Assembly: GCA_029959195.1 (NCBI GenBank)
Contig: CP114122.1
Span: 2,480,001 to 2,544,000, forward strand
DNA: 64,000 nucleotides
Origin: Dictyophora rubrovolvata
Lineage: Eukaryota; Basidiomycota; Agaricomycetes; Phallales; Phallaceae
Direction of reading: 5' to 3'
This document shows positions 23,390 to 37,149 of this stretch, piece after piece (within the stretch, counting starts at the first letter, position 1; each line of letters opens with the position of its first letter). The notes under the pieces were generated by a model. The model was given only the letters and a program-made list of their open reading frames with translations. It had not been told where the DNA came from and did not search any database. The translations under genes and the position numbers were made by a program.

Positions 23390-24450
23390 TGACCTCGACA
23401 ATGAAGTCTAGGATAAATTTCCGATCGGACTCATCGTCCCGTTTGGTTTTCAATGGCTGCCATGGTACTAAACAATAAACAATATCTGTTTCGGAATTCG
23501 CGGACTCTGTCTCGTCGCCATTTATCGCCGTCGTCATACACGCAAAAATCCTCAGAAATCATAAAATACCCAATTGCGCCCTCGCCACGTTGGTCTCTCC
23601 AACGATGTTTCTTACAATATACCCTGGGCCATGTCGTTTTTTTCTTTCTGTTTTTTTTTTGCCTCCGTCGAGTTCGCCAACTGTTCCAAATCTACACCGC
23701 CACTCGGATAGATGGATAGGTGTAATACATTTCCCGGTTTTGACTGCTTCTGTGGTGGGGCCACAAACACGCATCCCAATCGTCGTCGTCGTCTTTGTTC
23801 CCCCCCCTCCACTATGCACCAATTTTTGTCCCCTTGGACTTTTCGTTTTCTCTTTTATCCCTTCTTTTTCTTTTCGTCTCAATGTGTTCCTTATCTGTCT
23901 CATCTACGCCACACGTCTAACGTGTGCTAAATCTTTTACGACCCGAACGAACTTTTTTTTTTCCCTTTACACGCCCCCATCTCCAACGTTCCGTGCCGGC
24001 ACACGCTGGTTATTTTCGCCGTCGTCGTTTCGCCTTGCCTCGCTCACTCCGAGCTGTCATATCTTGACCAACACCTCAGCGTGTATGGTACTTCAATGAC
24101 GCCGCCGTCATTGATTCCTATTTCTCTTTCTCTTATGTGCCGTGTAGTGTATCTTATTCATGAACGTATAACCTCCACCGCTCTTCATTGCCATTATTGT
24201 TATCGTCGTTGTTATTATCGTTGCCGTTGTTATTATCGTTGCCGTTGTTATTGTCGTTGCCATTGTTATTGTCGTTGTCGTTGTCGCTGTCGTTGTCGCT
24301 GTCGTTGTCGCTGTCGTTGTCGCTGTCGTTGTCACTGTTGTCGTCGTCGTTGTCACTGTTGTCGTCGTCGTCAACGTAGTTGTCGTTAACGGTGTCGTCG
24401 TTGTCGACATTGTTCTGTATTACCGAATCTTGCTAAATAAAGCCTTATCC
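23390..24450 (+). other. Long pyrimidine-rich 3' region of the 23048 gene
   Basis: This stretch is strongly T/C-rich on the plus strand and ends near an AATAAA at 24436-24441. Two blocks, 23421-23450 and 23618-23665, match 31741-31767 and 31931-31975 downstream of the 31305 paralogue at nearly the same spacing (197 versus 190 bp). I read it as a long 3' UTR that was duplicated with the gene. The ORFs inside it are low-complexity products of the base bias and are not called. Confidence 0.5.
24194..24385. repeat. Imperfect GTT/GTC triplet repeat tract
   Basis: About 190 bp of GTTATTATCGTTGCC-like and CGTTGTCGCTGT-like units, i.e. nested triplet and 12-15-bp periodicities. It lies within the probable 3' region of the 23048 gene. 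Confidence 0.85.
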
Positions 24451-27400
24451 CTCTTTTCAAAGTTAAACAACTCATCGTGTCATTTTTTTTTCGAAATGAA
24501 ATGAAATATGATAGGTATATCATATCATCTTACCATTTGAATGAATGAGATGGTGATCTATTAATTTAGCCCCGCTCTGCATTGCTGTGGTTGCTGTGAC
24601 CCTTCGAGAGGCGCTGCGCAATATGCAATTCTAATAATTACGCGTTTTGGTGGAATCGTCCCTTTGTGCGGTGTCTCCTTTCCGGAAACACCCCCCGCGC
24701 CGGTGGCACCTGTGCTATTGTGCCGCGGCTCAACGCGTACGACACTTTTGTTGCCGCCACACCACGTATGAACGGCGACAATCTTCAATAACCTCAACGA
24801 TAATCGATGAAACCTTTGAAATTTCTTTTTTTTTGTAAAAAAAAACTCATCACTGCGGGGGAACGCTTTGAGTATTATTATCCTCTATAACTTATTTACA
24901 CCACTTTTTACTACGCATTAATACTTTCAATCTCTCTGAATCAGTAAAGTTTATATGAAAGAATTGCGTAGTAAACTGCGTGTGTGCGCCAATAACTGAT
25001 GTTAATAAACAACAGTAAATGAAAACGAGTCTTAATTAGGTTCAGAGACCATATGACCTCAATGCGACATCAATGTTCTCCGCAGTTATTTGTTGGTGCG
25101 TTGGACGTACAATAGGGCGGAGGGTTTGAGGTTATGGAACCCAAGTTAAGAAGATTGAGTTATGATTGGGCGCGCCCTAGCGAAACCCGGGACATAAAAT
25201 CGCTGTTAGATGACGTGGCCTCTGTTCTTTCAATTAGATACTTTAAAAGGTTACCAGTTCTAGATCTGGAACGAATATTTTCGGGATAACTGGACAATCT
25301 GAGATCAAATCGAAAGGAGGAGAATGGAAGGAACGTGTGGGTATAAGAGTTAAGATTGATCATTCAGTTTGATGCTACGTTTTACGATTACGATCACGAA
25401 GTATTTTGTGTATTTGTGTTTGGAAGGTTGCCAGGAATTTCGAACTGGCTGGGGTCTCCACCGGCACCTGGGGCCGCGGTATGTACATATGTACATAAGT
25501 TAGGAAGTCAAAGCCGTTCCACTCCGGAAGTTTTGTTTAGCTACAAGCTCATGTGAGTACACGAAGATTCAGATATGGTACGATTTGATATAGCACGATC
25601 GACCTCAACTTTTTGATCACTTGCGGCAATGTGAAATTATTATCCGCGAGCGACGTTGCCGATGGGAACGACATTACATTGAATCTGATGCGTGATATAT
25701 TGAGATAAGTTGTACGAAATTGTACGATGAGTATATAACAACTCAATATGATACGATGCACAATACATACGCCGATTCGGATCTGACATGTTGGGAAACT
25801 GAGTTGTATTCGCCAACTGTATTCACGGTCTAGCATTTGATACGCATGTTTGCCAGGCGGATTTGAAGAATATGAACGACTTTACGTTTACCCCTCATTT
25901 GGGCGTTTCTCGAGCGGACAATAAACTCTCACACGGGACCACGCCGCACACACGTGTACTTGAAGCCCAACTGACAAGTCCAAATTCTTCTGAGAGATAA
26001 GATGCTTAAAACCTCGCCTTTTGATGGTGAGTTTAATAGCCTTGGCAAGTATTACGCACCGTATACGCATGCAGGATGCCGGTTGCGCGTGCTAGCCACT
26101 ACATGGCTCCTATATCAAACCAACTTCTTGGTTGTATTGTTTGAAACCAAAAACCAGAAAGATAAACACATCTTAGTAAGTGTCGATTTGGCCAAGCCTC
26201 GAGCTGCTAGACATTGCCCATGAAAAAGGTTACTCCGACTCCTATGTTTAAATAAAAATCAGAATCATCGCGGAAGCTGTTATCGGTGCGCTTTCAACTC
26301 GGCAAGAAGCACTTGTGTAAACGACTTCGGACTTGTTGCATTTCGGCCCAAGACATTACTTGTTCTCGTTTGAGATTTTGGTTAGATCTTTGGGAAAAAG
26401 GCTTGGTGACATTGCTTTGTTCAGTGGCGGCTGATAAAGCTTGGCGAATTGTGTCATCAGTAAGATAGCTGACGGATGCGCGAGACGGGAATAACAAAGC
26501 ATGATGGAACTATTCATGCCGTGAAATGGATCTGTCTATAACGGCTCCAACACCAATTCAATTTACAAGCAGAAAATTATTACACAGTGGATTCACCTGC
26601 AACAAGAGATGTGAGCAAGGTTACTGAAGACTCCCTTTCTCTCAAAGGTTAATAGTTTATGTATTCAGCTCCGGAATAGTGGCGGAAGCCAAGAATTACT
26701 ATGTATTGCGACGTCATCTTTTGATGGTCTTGGGTAGTTGACAAGTTCTTCCGCTTCGCCTAACGGAAACTGGTTGCCATTGTTCATCGATCCGCCGCCT
26801 GTGCGGCGATGCCGAACTGAGCTGAACTGAGTCAAGGATATTAGCTTGTCCAGTGTGCGAATTGTAGTCGGAGTAGTCGGATCTGTCCACGTCATAACTA
26901 CAACTCAAGTTCACTGAGTCAGCCTACATGAACAATTACTTGTTTAATGAGAGCTTACTTCGATGATTCGACTTCGAAGAAGAGCTCAGTTCGGCCCGTA
27001 AACCATAACCGACATAACCGGCTCCCGGCAACTTCAACCCCACCAGATCTTGTGCGAAAGCAATGGGATGAACTTGAAAGTAGGAAGTTCTAGATTTATC
27101 GCACCATTTGAATTGGTTAATTTTGCGCGTAATCGATGACCGCGTGGCCGTCCACTGGCTCTCGAGTCTCGTGGCAATGAATTATAATCATACAGTGGGA
27201 TATCCGATTAAGTATACATATTCAGACCCGTACTTGAGGTGAATACTCTAATTGATTTGATGAACATTGAAGGTTATTTAGAACTTACCATTATTGATTG
27301 CCTTGCCACTTATTCTAATTCCCTGTTCTGGTGAAATCACGTCGCACTTCCGATTCGGAATCTCGTTGTATCCCGAGCAATTTCCGCTTCGGAAACACTG

Positions 27401-30400
27401 TGGAACAGGACGCTGGTCTACGAAACAATGGAAATGATGAACAAACATGTACAATATGATTGTTAGCCAAACACAACCTTGATGAAATCTCCCGAAGCTA
27501 AATTCCATCACCAATGCACATCGCGCAATGCCGATTCCAATGCACTAACAATTATCAAGTTAAGCACAGCCATGAATAAAAACAAGCATATATAAATTAC
27601 CACTACTCATGCTCCCATGAGAAAATGAAAACTTCCCCAGGTAGCGAAACCTGTACATGTTGAAGTAAAACACTCGCAAGATGGTGTGTTGCTACCTGGA
27701 TCAGGTGTTTCTGGTTTTAAAAAAAATTTCAGTTTATGAGCATGCATGTACTATGTATTTCGTTGATTAACGTGGAGCCGAACGATAAAAAGATGGATCG
27801 CTAACCTAAATGTTCGATAGATCATTGATCATGAATGGTTCGATAAAGATTGAAATTTTATAGCATCCAGTTTTCTTCGGCTTAGATCGAATCATAAGCT
27901 TAGAAACTCCGAAAAATGTTTTATGACCGCGTGGTCGAGGTATATTTGCTTTTGTGGATCTGTTTGGCAATGAGAGCTATGCAAGCAAGCAAGCAACCCC
28001 AGATTCATAATCCGATGCCATTGAATCATGTTGATAATCCGGACAGCAACATATGAAATACCCGCCGCCTTTGTTCAAAGCCATCATATTAAAGGATTGA
28101 ATGTTGTGTGGCCCAGGCTGTACCGGTTGATCAGCCCTAAATCAGAATGCCCGTTACGTGGCATCTGCACTGGCAGCTGTCTCAATTAACGTTGGCGCCC
28201 ATATTTAGCTCAGATTCTTCTTTTGCGATTCAACGCGGAAATAGCTTGATAAAATCGTAAAAATAGAAAGGTATGATCAACCCTTCAATTCGCGACAACA
28301 AACATATTATGTAAATAAGTAATTTTGTTGATATCCATGGCAAGGTGGGATGTCATGAGCTACTTATCTCTTTGGCCGATATGTTATTGATTGATTTTCA
28401 CTCGCGACTTCCCTCATTGAATACTTCGAAGATCGAATACTAGGCTAGTTCCTTCCCTTGTTTTACGGTAATCAAGACATTAGTTAGAAGCAAGAATAAC
28501 CTCGACAACCGCATGGGTAATGATCGGTGAAAGCCGATATCGACGATAGTCTCGGACGATGGCTGTTCTGATTCAACGGCTACGGCTTATGGATACTACG
28601 AATTCGAATAAACCGGTATTTGCACTAGGCTGCGTGGAAAAGAGAAATTACCCGAATGATTCTCCATTGTTTCGTTTCGAAAGGTTAATTTACAGGTCTT
28701 GTTGAACATACGATATTATTCATCGTCGAATTCTTCGGATTTTAAACAACTATAAAAATATCAATTCGGTTTGTCTTTAAGATATAACTTGCCGTTTACG
28801 CGAATTGTAAGTCTCGGAAAGGAAACTAAACGGATTTGGTCTCTGCGGTCAATTGGCTTCGCAAAACTTGACAAAAATAACAGATTACTCCCACACTCAC
28901 GCTTTATATAGAATCTTCATCAATCTCAATGATGGTTAAAAACCCCTTTCCTCCAAGTTTGGAAATCGGTATCAAGGGGTATTCCGGTTAATAATGGTCA
29001 TCGAACGAATGAACAGTTTCTATCATTACGATGCGACCCGAATGGCAGATGAGATGTCGGAGAAGCGGTGATGTACAAATGTGTAAGACCGACAGCAGCC
29101 AGCTCCTTTCAGTATTTACTATTCGACAGGATAACACCGGAATGTAATGGCCTCGCAACGTTTTCCTACAGCATTGTCTGATGATTCATGCAGCCGCCCT
29201 GGTCCACTACTGGCTGCGAACGCGACAGAAGCTTTTTGGAAGCCCGGGGTCGAAGTTTTACAGGCCCGTTGTAGGCTTGGAAAAGTGTTTGTGGCATTGT
29301 CACGCGTAATTGTCACAAACTTGAAGTTCCGCGCCCTCAGCTGCGACCTCATCGTTAGTGTTAGGGATGATTCATGATTTGGGCTAGTCTTTCGATTGTC
29401 AGCGATGATACTGGCCGGAAATAATCACTCGCTTGACGCGTGGATCTGAGAGGAAGAACTACTTTTCTGATGCCAATACCAATCCTGGGCGGCAGAACGC
29501 AAACAAACAACGGAGGTGAGCAAATGACTCGGATGATCTGATTTTCCTTGTTTATCAGCTTTGATAGATTAAATAACCAATTTGACCAAGTAAGGTCTTA
29601 ATTACAGAATTGCAACCAAGTGCGGCATTATGGCTATGCAACCTCACTATGTCGCGTTCACATGCACTGAAGAAATCGACCGTGACAAGTCAAATTGTTT
29701 ATTAGGAATCAGCGACGGGGATCAGGTTTTTATTTCCTTTATAAGGCATCTAGTCATTTTACTAAATTCAGAACACGGCGAGGTAAAGGTATTTTTGTTC
29801 AAACAGCCTTGATTAATTATTGTTAGTGCGACGATCACTGCCATTAACACTTGCGTGTTATAGTTATCTGTACTTTTTTTACATCCGTCCCTCCCTTACC
29901 CTGTTTACGAGAACATCCGGCCACATGGAGCTGTCAATGATTTTCAACCCTGGAGTATTGGAAAGCGACGATCTAGTACCAGACAGGAGACACAAAGGAA
30001 CTATGGCAAAGGCTGTGACAGGGACGGGTTAATCCCTGTACGTATGTGAAGGCTACACATGATCGGCATCTTATAATGGTAAATTTGTTTTATTATGGCT
30101 TCGTGAACTTTCAAACAGCCGATCATCAATCGCTCCTACGAAATGAAGCCGAGAGAGGTAATAAGTCGCCGTTCCCAGAGCATTTCAAGGCAGCCAAAAG
30201 GTCAGTTTTTTTTCTCGTTTCTGGAGAGGTGGTTTATCCTATTTATTCAGACGAGTTGGATCTATGAACGGGCACCACTGGAACGTATATATTCTGAGTA
30301 CAGAAGGCAGACTATATTGGGCGATTACTATCTATATCTCCGAGCTTCTCACTCCGGTCTCTTGTATCCTATCAAATTGCACCAAACTACACCCCCAAAA

Positions 30401-31212
30401 AGGTTTTTGAAAACTGGATTTTGTTTCAAAACTGATACTGATCGTGTTGAGGGGCATCTTTTTTTTCGCCGATGGCTGGGGTATGATCTTCTATCAAAAC
30501 CAGCAGGAATCCGTCATACGGATTCCGCCCGATCGGAAAGTGCAGAAATTTGAACATATGCTATGATTTTGTCGTTGTTCTCGGCGTACTGCGAAGAGCT
30601 ATTCTTGCCTCCTTTATGCTCCTTTTTGAAATTCGAAAACCGGGATAAGGAACCCGTCAATATTTGGTCGGTCTGTCATATCCCTCATGCTCTAATTTAA
30701 TTATCATTATTTTTCTGGTTTCTAGTGGCTTTACTGCTGCGCGCAGCATGCGGACTGTCCGGATTTCAACTTGATATTTTGCCAGTCTTACCAGGATAAC
30801 AATTTGATGAAGAAACCACGCTTGAACACGCGCGTCAGTTTGTTCATGTATGATACCTGTGTTCAACCCTTCTCGTAATGACGACGTTATTAATGTAAGA
30901 TTTTGTCCATTATACGTTCATAATCAGCACTGATTATCAAAACAGAGGCGGTCGCACAGTTGAAATAGTTAACGCACACAAGGGTGGCAAAATCGTTCAA
31001 AAACACAGACATCTGCAGTGTGCGGAAAGATTTTCCTATTGGGCTGACACGATGTCCAGTATTAGCGCTCCATTCGTTCCGTTGTCTCTGCATTCGGCGC
31101 TTGAAGTCACATAATTCGTCACACGTTTTTTTATCTCCCAGTGTCACAGGTCACAATATAGACTTTCTGCTCCTCCCCCCCACATTGACCCACTAATTGC
31201 AGATGAAATTTG
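24451..31212. other. Gene-poor AT-rich interval
   Basis: About 6.8 kb with only short ORFs. The longest is the plus-strand ORF at 30143-30553 (about 136 codons), which has no domain I recognise. Others near 26002-26223 and 29630-29812 are similarly unassignable. No terminal repeats or transposase/polymerase motifs were seen. Confidence 0.45.
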
Positions 31213-31220
31213 CATATAAA
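31213..31220 (+). promoter_or_regulatory. TATA-like box of the 31305 gene
   Basis: CATATAAA, 92 bp upstream of the ATG. The leader between them contains two CCTCTGACT repeats shared with the 23048 leader. Confidence 0.65.
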
Positions 31221-31304
31221 AGCCCAGTTTCTTTTTACCATAAACCACCTCTGACTTGACTCCCCTTTTTCCTCTGACTCGTCTCTCAACTGCGTAAACA
31301 CCCA

Positions 31305-31685
31305 ATGTCTTCGTCCTCATCGTCATTCTCCTATTACTCCTCGTCGTCTCCTACACCCCCAAAGACGCCAGGAGCTCCAAGGATGAGGACAATTCCCCTT
31401 CCAGCCGTCGAGGACGAGAAATACTATTATCCTTATGCCGGTGGCTCAAGCTCTTTTTATGCTTCCCGTTCGTCATTATCCTTATCGTGGGCTTCCCGTA
31501 CGGTCCTCTAATACCTTTCTCTAGACCGCCTGCCATCTCCACCACCATCACCCACCTTGGGTTCTGCAAGCCCTTCGAGAAAGCAGAGTGACACACGCAA
31601 TTCTGGGCCCTCAAGCTCAAAAGCAGGCTCAGCATCCACCTCGACGACATCGACGTCGAGTTATTACACCTCGTTTAAGAAGTAA
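31305..31685 (+). CDS. IPLP-family small disordered protein, 'SYYTSSR' type
   Basis: Two exons, 31305-31467 and 31525-31685, about 107 aa. The phase-1 intron is 57 bp with a GTTCGT donor and CTCTAG acceptor; it contains an in-frame stop, unlike the intron of the 23048 gene. The protein has a Ser/Tyr-rich start, then PPKTPGAPRMRTIPLPAVED, then a Tyr-rich patch. Exon 2 opens HRLPSPPPSPTLG and ends TSSYYTSFKK after a Ser/Thr run. It is the closest paralogue of the 23048 gene: the same donor, leader repeats and 3' blocks point to a recent duplication of the whole transcription unit. It is isolated in an otherwise gene-poor region. There is no signal peptide or membrane segment; role unknown. Confidence 0.82.
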
Positions 31686-32560
31686 TGACGAGGTCGACAT
31701 CGAGTATGATGATAAGGATAAAGACCTTATCGTTTTTTTCCGGTCGGACTCATCTTCCTATTTGGTCACCAGATACTACCAAGCCCAACTTCATCACCGA
31801 TTTCGGGTTGCAAGTTGTCTCACCACCTATCGCCATCGCCATCGTTCTACAACGCACGATGTCCAGGAACATGAACATGTGTTTCTCAGTTTCACCCCGC
31901 CATGTCTGTCCCTTCGTGCAAATATCCAAGTATACCCAGGGCCACTTTGCTTTTTTTACGTCTTTTTTTTTGCGCCAGGTGTACCGCCACCCTTGTTGAA
32001 TACACAAGTTTCAATTGGCTTCGCCGTTGACTCTTGCAAAATAGAGCCATGTACCTCGTCATCCCCTACTTTTCGTTTACTATTCCCTAATCACGCCTTC
32101 GTCGTCGTCTCGGTGCTCTAAGAATCTGTCGTCGCACTACTGCGGCGGCCACTGGCTGTATCTTGGCGCACCCAATGATCTCTCTTTCTTGCTTTGTTTT
32201 CCTTTCGTTACTCGCTGTCGTTTTCTGTCTCTATTTATCGTTGTGCCTCCTTCGCTTTCATTCCGTGTTACGTTTCAAACATCTTGTCTTCGTCTTGTCT
32301 TGTCTTCTACACCTTGTTTATCTCTCTTGTTTCACTCTCCGCTGTCGTCATCGTCTCCGTCTTCTTTTCATTCATCAAATGTCGTGATCGTTGTCTTCTG
32401 TAAACTATTCTTTTATTCTCCCCTGTTCGCTATCATTGGTTGCTGGTCATCGATGTAGTCTGGCCCCATCAAACTATCCTTATACTCGCTATATCAAACC
32501 TTCACTCCGTCTTCTCTTCTCTTCGCTATCGTATTTTGAAATGACATGTTGTGATTTTCT
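31686..32560 (+). other. Pyrimidine-rich 3' region of the 31305 gene
   Basis: T/C-rich plus-strand sequence. Blocks at 31741-31767 and 31931-31975 match the region downstream of the 23048 gene in order and spacing. Probably a 3' UTR of several hundred bases. The low-complexity Phe/Ser/Leu-rich ORFs inside follow from the base composition. Confidence 0.45.
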
Positions 32561-35500
32561 CATGTAACTGTATCATGTAACCACTGTCGGCGCCGTCCCA
32601 AAGCGGGGCACCCAATACACTGCTTTCGCATTACTACTTCTGCTTTGACTTCGTGATCATCGAATTATTTGCATACTGCGTTGAGGGTTGAACACTCGAC
32701 GAAGCCTTATTGGTGTCAGCGACAAATCACCTATTGCCTGCATTTAGCGTCGATACCGACCCGATATTTTGAAACTTGAATTTTCATCGCGAGAGCCCGA
32801 CGACGATATATTGCGTACTAATTACTTGTCCCTGCGGCCGCAGCTCGCAAATGCGTTAATTGAAAAAAAAACAAGAGTTTATTGAGGACTACGCCCGGTG
32901 GATGCCTAGAACGCCCTGGTCCGTCAAAGGTTTTCGGTGTGCATGCGCTGCGCAATGTTATAATGAATAATGATTAATGACTAGCCCCCCCCTCGCTTGG
33001 GTTTTGGGCTTGAAAAGTGAAAATGATTGGGTGAAGATGACTAGCCAATCTAAGCTGTCCGACTAATTATTATTACAAGCGTATCCGGCTGTGGCGCATT
33101 TAGACCATTAGGAGAGGGGTAGTTTTGATTTGATGTATGATATGTATATTTTAAGTCTAGACTTTTAAAGCTCATTTCTAGATTTGACTAGAACGGAATA
33201 GAATAGAATTCGGAAGAATCTTCATCATAATACGTGTACATGTAGTATGTACACGTGAGGATACGTGGATAATCGTGTCGATGACTCTGGTTGAAAGATT
33301 TAATATCTGGTCATGGGATTTCATATTCTATGTTCCAACACTGCAACGCACGCAGCACAGCGCAGTGTAAACAGACATCGATCATCTGAGATGTGAGATT
33401 GCGGGTACATAGGTATATAGGGAAATCTGCAGGGTCCTCCGCTTACGGGAGATTATAGACATACATACATACATAATACTGGTGGAGGGGGTGCAATTAG
33501 AAAGAGCGTTTCGGTCGTTGTTAGGTCGCCCCGGCTTCGAAAATCAAACATTGCCAACCGAAAATGCGACAGCCGTGGGTGTTTGTGTGATTGAAAATAG
33601 CAAAGACATATACCCACTACAGCAAAAAACAAACAAATAGACGGACAAACAAACGAACGAACAAACAACCAAATACCATATTGTAGTGCGAGTCAATTAT
33701 ACACGACATGACACGTCATATAGAAGACACAATTCTAGGACCCATTTCGATGATAAATGCTACAACACGTCTCGGCCTTACGGCTTTGCCACTGGATCTG
33801 ATCGTGGGGGCAGAACTTGGCAGAACTTGGGAAATCAACGTATCAACAGTTTAATTCGCTTTAGTCTTGCTAAAACGACACGTGGCTTCCAATTCTTCCG
33901 TTGACGGCTTAGTAAATACGCATTAATTCTTCTCAGGGTGAGCCCAAGATAAACCCTGATAACCTCCCTTCTTGATAAGAATAGTACAAGGGTTAACGTT
34001 AGACGTTAACAGTTAGAAGTGCCACCCGGTGTCACCCCTATATAGACATAGCTCAATGTGGTTGTTGCTGTGGAATTCAGAACCGAGAACCAGAGCACTT
34101 ACAAGACAACAGATCCATACCGCCATCGAAGACCGACGGCGCCCGTTTGATAGCAGTTTGTCCGTCTTTCAATATCCCATGCCTAATTATCCTTCCTTGA
34201 TTGCAAATCAAATGAACATCCGTGCTCCGCAACTTGACTTTGCGCTCAATGTGGTATTCAGGAACGCGTAGGGAAAATCAATCGTAACTGGGAAACACGG
34301 TGCCGAGAATGCCAGGTTCAGCATGGTAGCCTTAACTATGGCATGGACAGCTTTCTTCGAGACTTAATGCCTAAATGCTTTGAACTGTATGATATGATAC
34401 GAATAAGCCAGACGAAGAATATCATGCAACGATCATTCCGAACTTTGCCAACGCCTTGGCAACAGTCACCGGTTAAAACGAATTTTCAATTCCAAGAAGA
34501 AGAAAAATCCTCCGCCAGCCACGTCGCAGTCGGATCGCACCAAAATTGCATTGTCGTTGACTCGTTGTCGGAGCTTATTATGTTTGGGTTTATTTGGGTT
34601 TTCTTACTTACATAATCCTGGGTTTAGGGTTTATGTTGACGACGGCCGTTTATTGAAAGGGTAAGGGCTCGAGTTCACTTAAACTGAGTTTGTCTATGTA
34701 TAGAACTGCGACCTATTCCTGTTTCAGAACACCCAAGAAGACTTTGCGTCGTAGTCATGTGGAGGCTGCCGCACCACGCAGACTCATGGCTTTGACAGCT
34801 TGAACAACGCCGGATGAACCGAATGCACCTCAAGTATGCTGTGAATAAAAACTCCCACGTCTAATTCAATTCAGTTGCCAATAATTGTCTATAACTGATT
34901 ACTCGTAAGAGGTGATGTGCAGCAGAGCAGACGAGATTGACCAAACCCCGCAGTTCCAGCTTGAAGTCGAGATAAGCCGATTCACCTTCGGGCTTATTAT
35001 ATTCAATGATATTGAAAGGACGTGAGCCCGGATTGATTGTAGATTAGGATTGAGAGGTAACGTGATTCCTCTATCTGAAATATTTATCTTTGGCTTATCG
35101 TCTTTTTGCTTATCCCATGAGAAGGATAATTCTTTTTCGATTTTTCAATGAACCATCCTTGTGAAGGTGAAACGTTTGCTGCCGTTGGTCCTCAAGGACT
35201 TTACTATGAAGCCCAGGTCATCACGTCGGAGCGCCAAGTCGAAATCAGCCGATGAACTATGAATTCCTGTTATAACTGTCATAGCGTGGCCATCGTTGCA
35301 CTATTTGGTAGATAAATTGAGCATCAGATGCCCGTTGAGCGCACTTCGCTAGGTGAAACAGTCAGCACATCGCTAACTGATGTATGTAAGTCCTGCTTTC
35401 CCGCGGTGGTTTACATGCTCAGGGCGTTGGCTCATATCAAGTTAAGTTAGGAAGTAACAAAGGTGAAATTGATTATAGGCTGCCGGGTACACCGGACACT

Positions 35501-37149
35501 TTGAAAAACCAAACACAACAAAGGCAGCAAGCTCAGTTGCGTGGCTCCTCCGCCGATGATGTTAATTTTGTGTTTCAACCCTCGAAGCTTTAGTCTTTGA
35601 CGTTGGTTGTATTTCCAATTCTTTTTAAACCATTTAAAGAGTTCCCCTAATGCTACTGATTAGCTCATGGCGGTCGAATCTTGTATGCGATGGACCCGGA
35701 TATCAATACCGCTATCAGTTCAGTGACATATTTCATATGGTCAACAATAATTGTTCTGACTTTTCGCAAAAAGGGTTATGCTTTCTAGTCAACAAAACCT
35801 AATTCATGGTTGATTTCACCTAGTTAAGCCTTAATGATGTCAATATTCAAATTAAGTCATGAGGTGCTAGTTATCAACTCCTTCAAGATCCGTGCTGATC
35901 AATATTTCGAATATGATGATAATTGGATAATCTACCCAAAAACCTGGAACAAACAAAAGTCGGTTTTTTCACAAAACCCGTATTATAACGGTGACGAGCG
36001 GACGGTGCGAGATGGCATACTAGATCAAATGGCACATCATCCATCATTCATCATGTACGATGTATCATTTAACAGAAATTCCTGGATATATAAGCAAAGG
36101 ACGTAACGTAAATGCCAAGGTGTGTTGAGAATTCACAAATATCATAATTTAGCTTTGTGCCGAGACGAGCCTCTCAAGACGGGAGAAGCATGCCAGGCGT
36201 GCGATCAATGGCGTATCATTGACAAGCCCTTTGCTTTCGGTTGTGCTTGGAAATTGATAACAGATGCCAGTTTGGTCGGCCACTATTCGATTGGCTTTCC
36301 TTTCCGATCGTGGAATTTGCTACAGTTTCAACAATCTTTTGAGACCCAAGCCACTAGACACTGAGATAACTTGTATGCTTCGGAACGCAAAGGGTACAGA
36401 TGTTTCTTCTTCCCACGTCAAACTCTAATTCAATTCATTAGTTACATGATGTTTCGTTGTGAAAGACTTAAGGGCTAACTATCCGACATTGATGGGTTTT
36501 ATTCCAACCTTCCGTCTCCTACCGGACTTGTCGACAACTCACCGTTTTCCACTGGCAATGCGACTAGAAATCTTGCGGAAATGAAACTCTGCAGCGTGTC
36601 ATGTTCACTCGATCTAACTTAGCCCAGAAGCATTCCGGTTCGCTTACGTTTGGGCTTCAGAAGGCAGAATCAAGCTCTTAAATAACTAAGGAGGGAAATT
36701 GGAGAACCTACATCTCTCTCCGACTCCTAGTTTTCTGATAACGTTCAAGCTGCTAACGCAGGAACCGAATTGAAGTAACCATTTCCCACACCGCGCGACA
36801 CCACGACCTTGTTGCTTGAATTGAATCTATTCACGTCAGTTTTGAAATTCAAAATTAAGTTATCAACTTCACACCTGTAGTTATACAACTACGAATTGGA
36901 GACGGGCTTCCAATTCATTCAAGGGACACGCTATATCTTTGAATGGATCACTTCTTAGTGATGCTAACTTCCTGGCAACCGGGGCCAGGGGGCGAGGGTT
37001 TTATTGAAGTGATATCTGATATATGTCCATCACAGCCACTACTAGAATTTTTACTTCTCTAGTAAGCCATTCACTTCAGAACTTATCTAGAAGCTCATCT
37101 CTTTAAACTTAGGACCCCGTATAAATAGAATTTAGCGCTGACACGTTTC
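32561..37149. other. Gene-poor AT-rich interval
   Basis: Only short ORFs, for example plus-strand 34029-34271, 34343-34615 and 35834-36106, without recognisable domains. A short palindromic GTACATGTAGTATGTAC element sits near 33237 and a GTTAACGTTAGACGTTAAC inverted repeat near 33994. No gene is supportable. Confidence 0.4.

Noticed and set aside
23590-24099. A 169-codon plus-strand ORF downstream of the 23048 gene
   Set aside because: Phe/Ser/Pro-rich product of T/C bias. The homologous region downstream of 31305 does not keep the same frame.
24108-24410. ORFs of poly-Thr, poly-Leu/Ser or Cys/Arg repeats in three frames
   Set aside because: They are translations of the GTT/GTC triplet repeat; all frames are open because of the base composition.
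34840-36450. Short similarity between about 34850-34880 and 36408-36440 (CCCACGTC...CTAATTCAATTCA)
   Set aside because: The match covers only about 25 bp and does not extend on either side.
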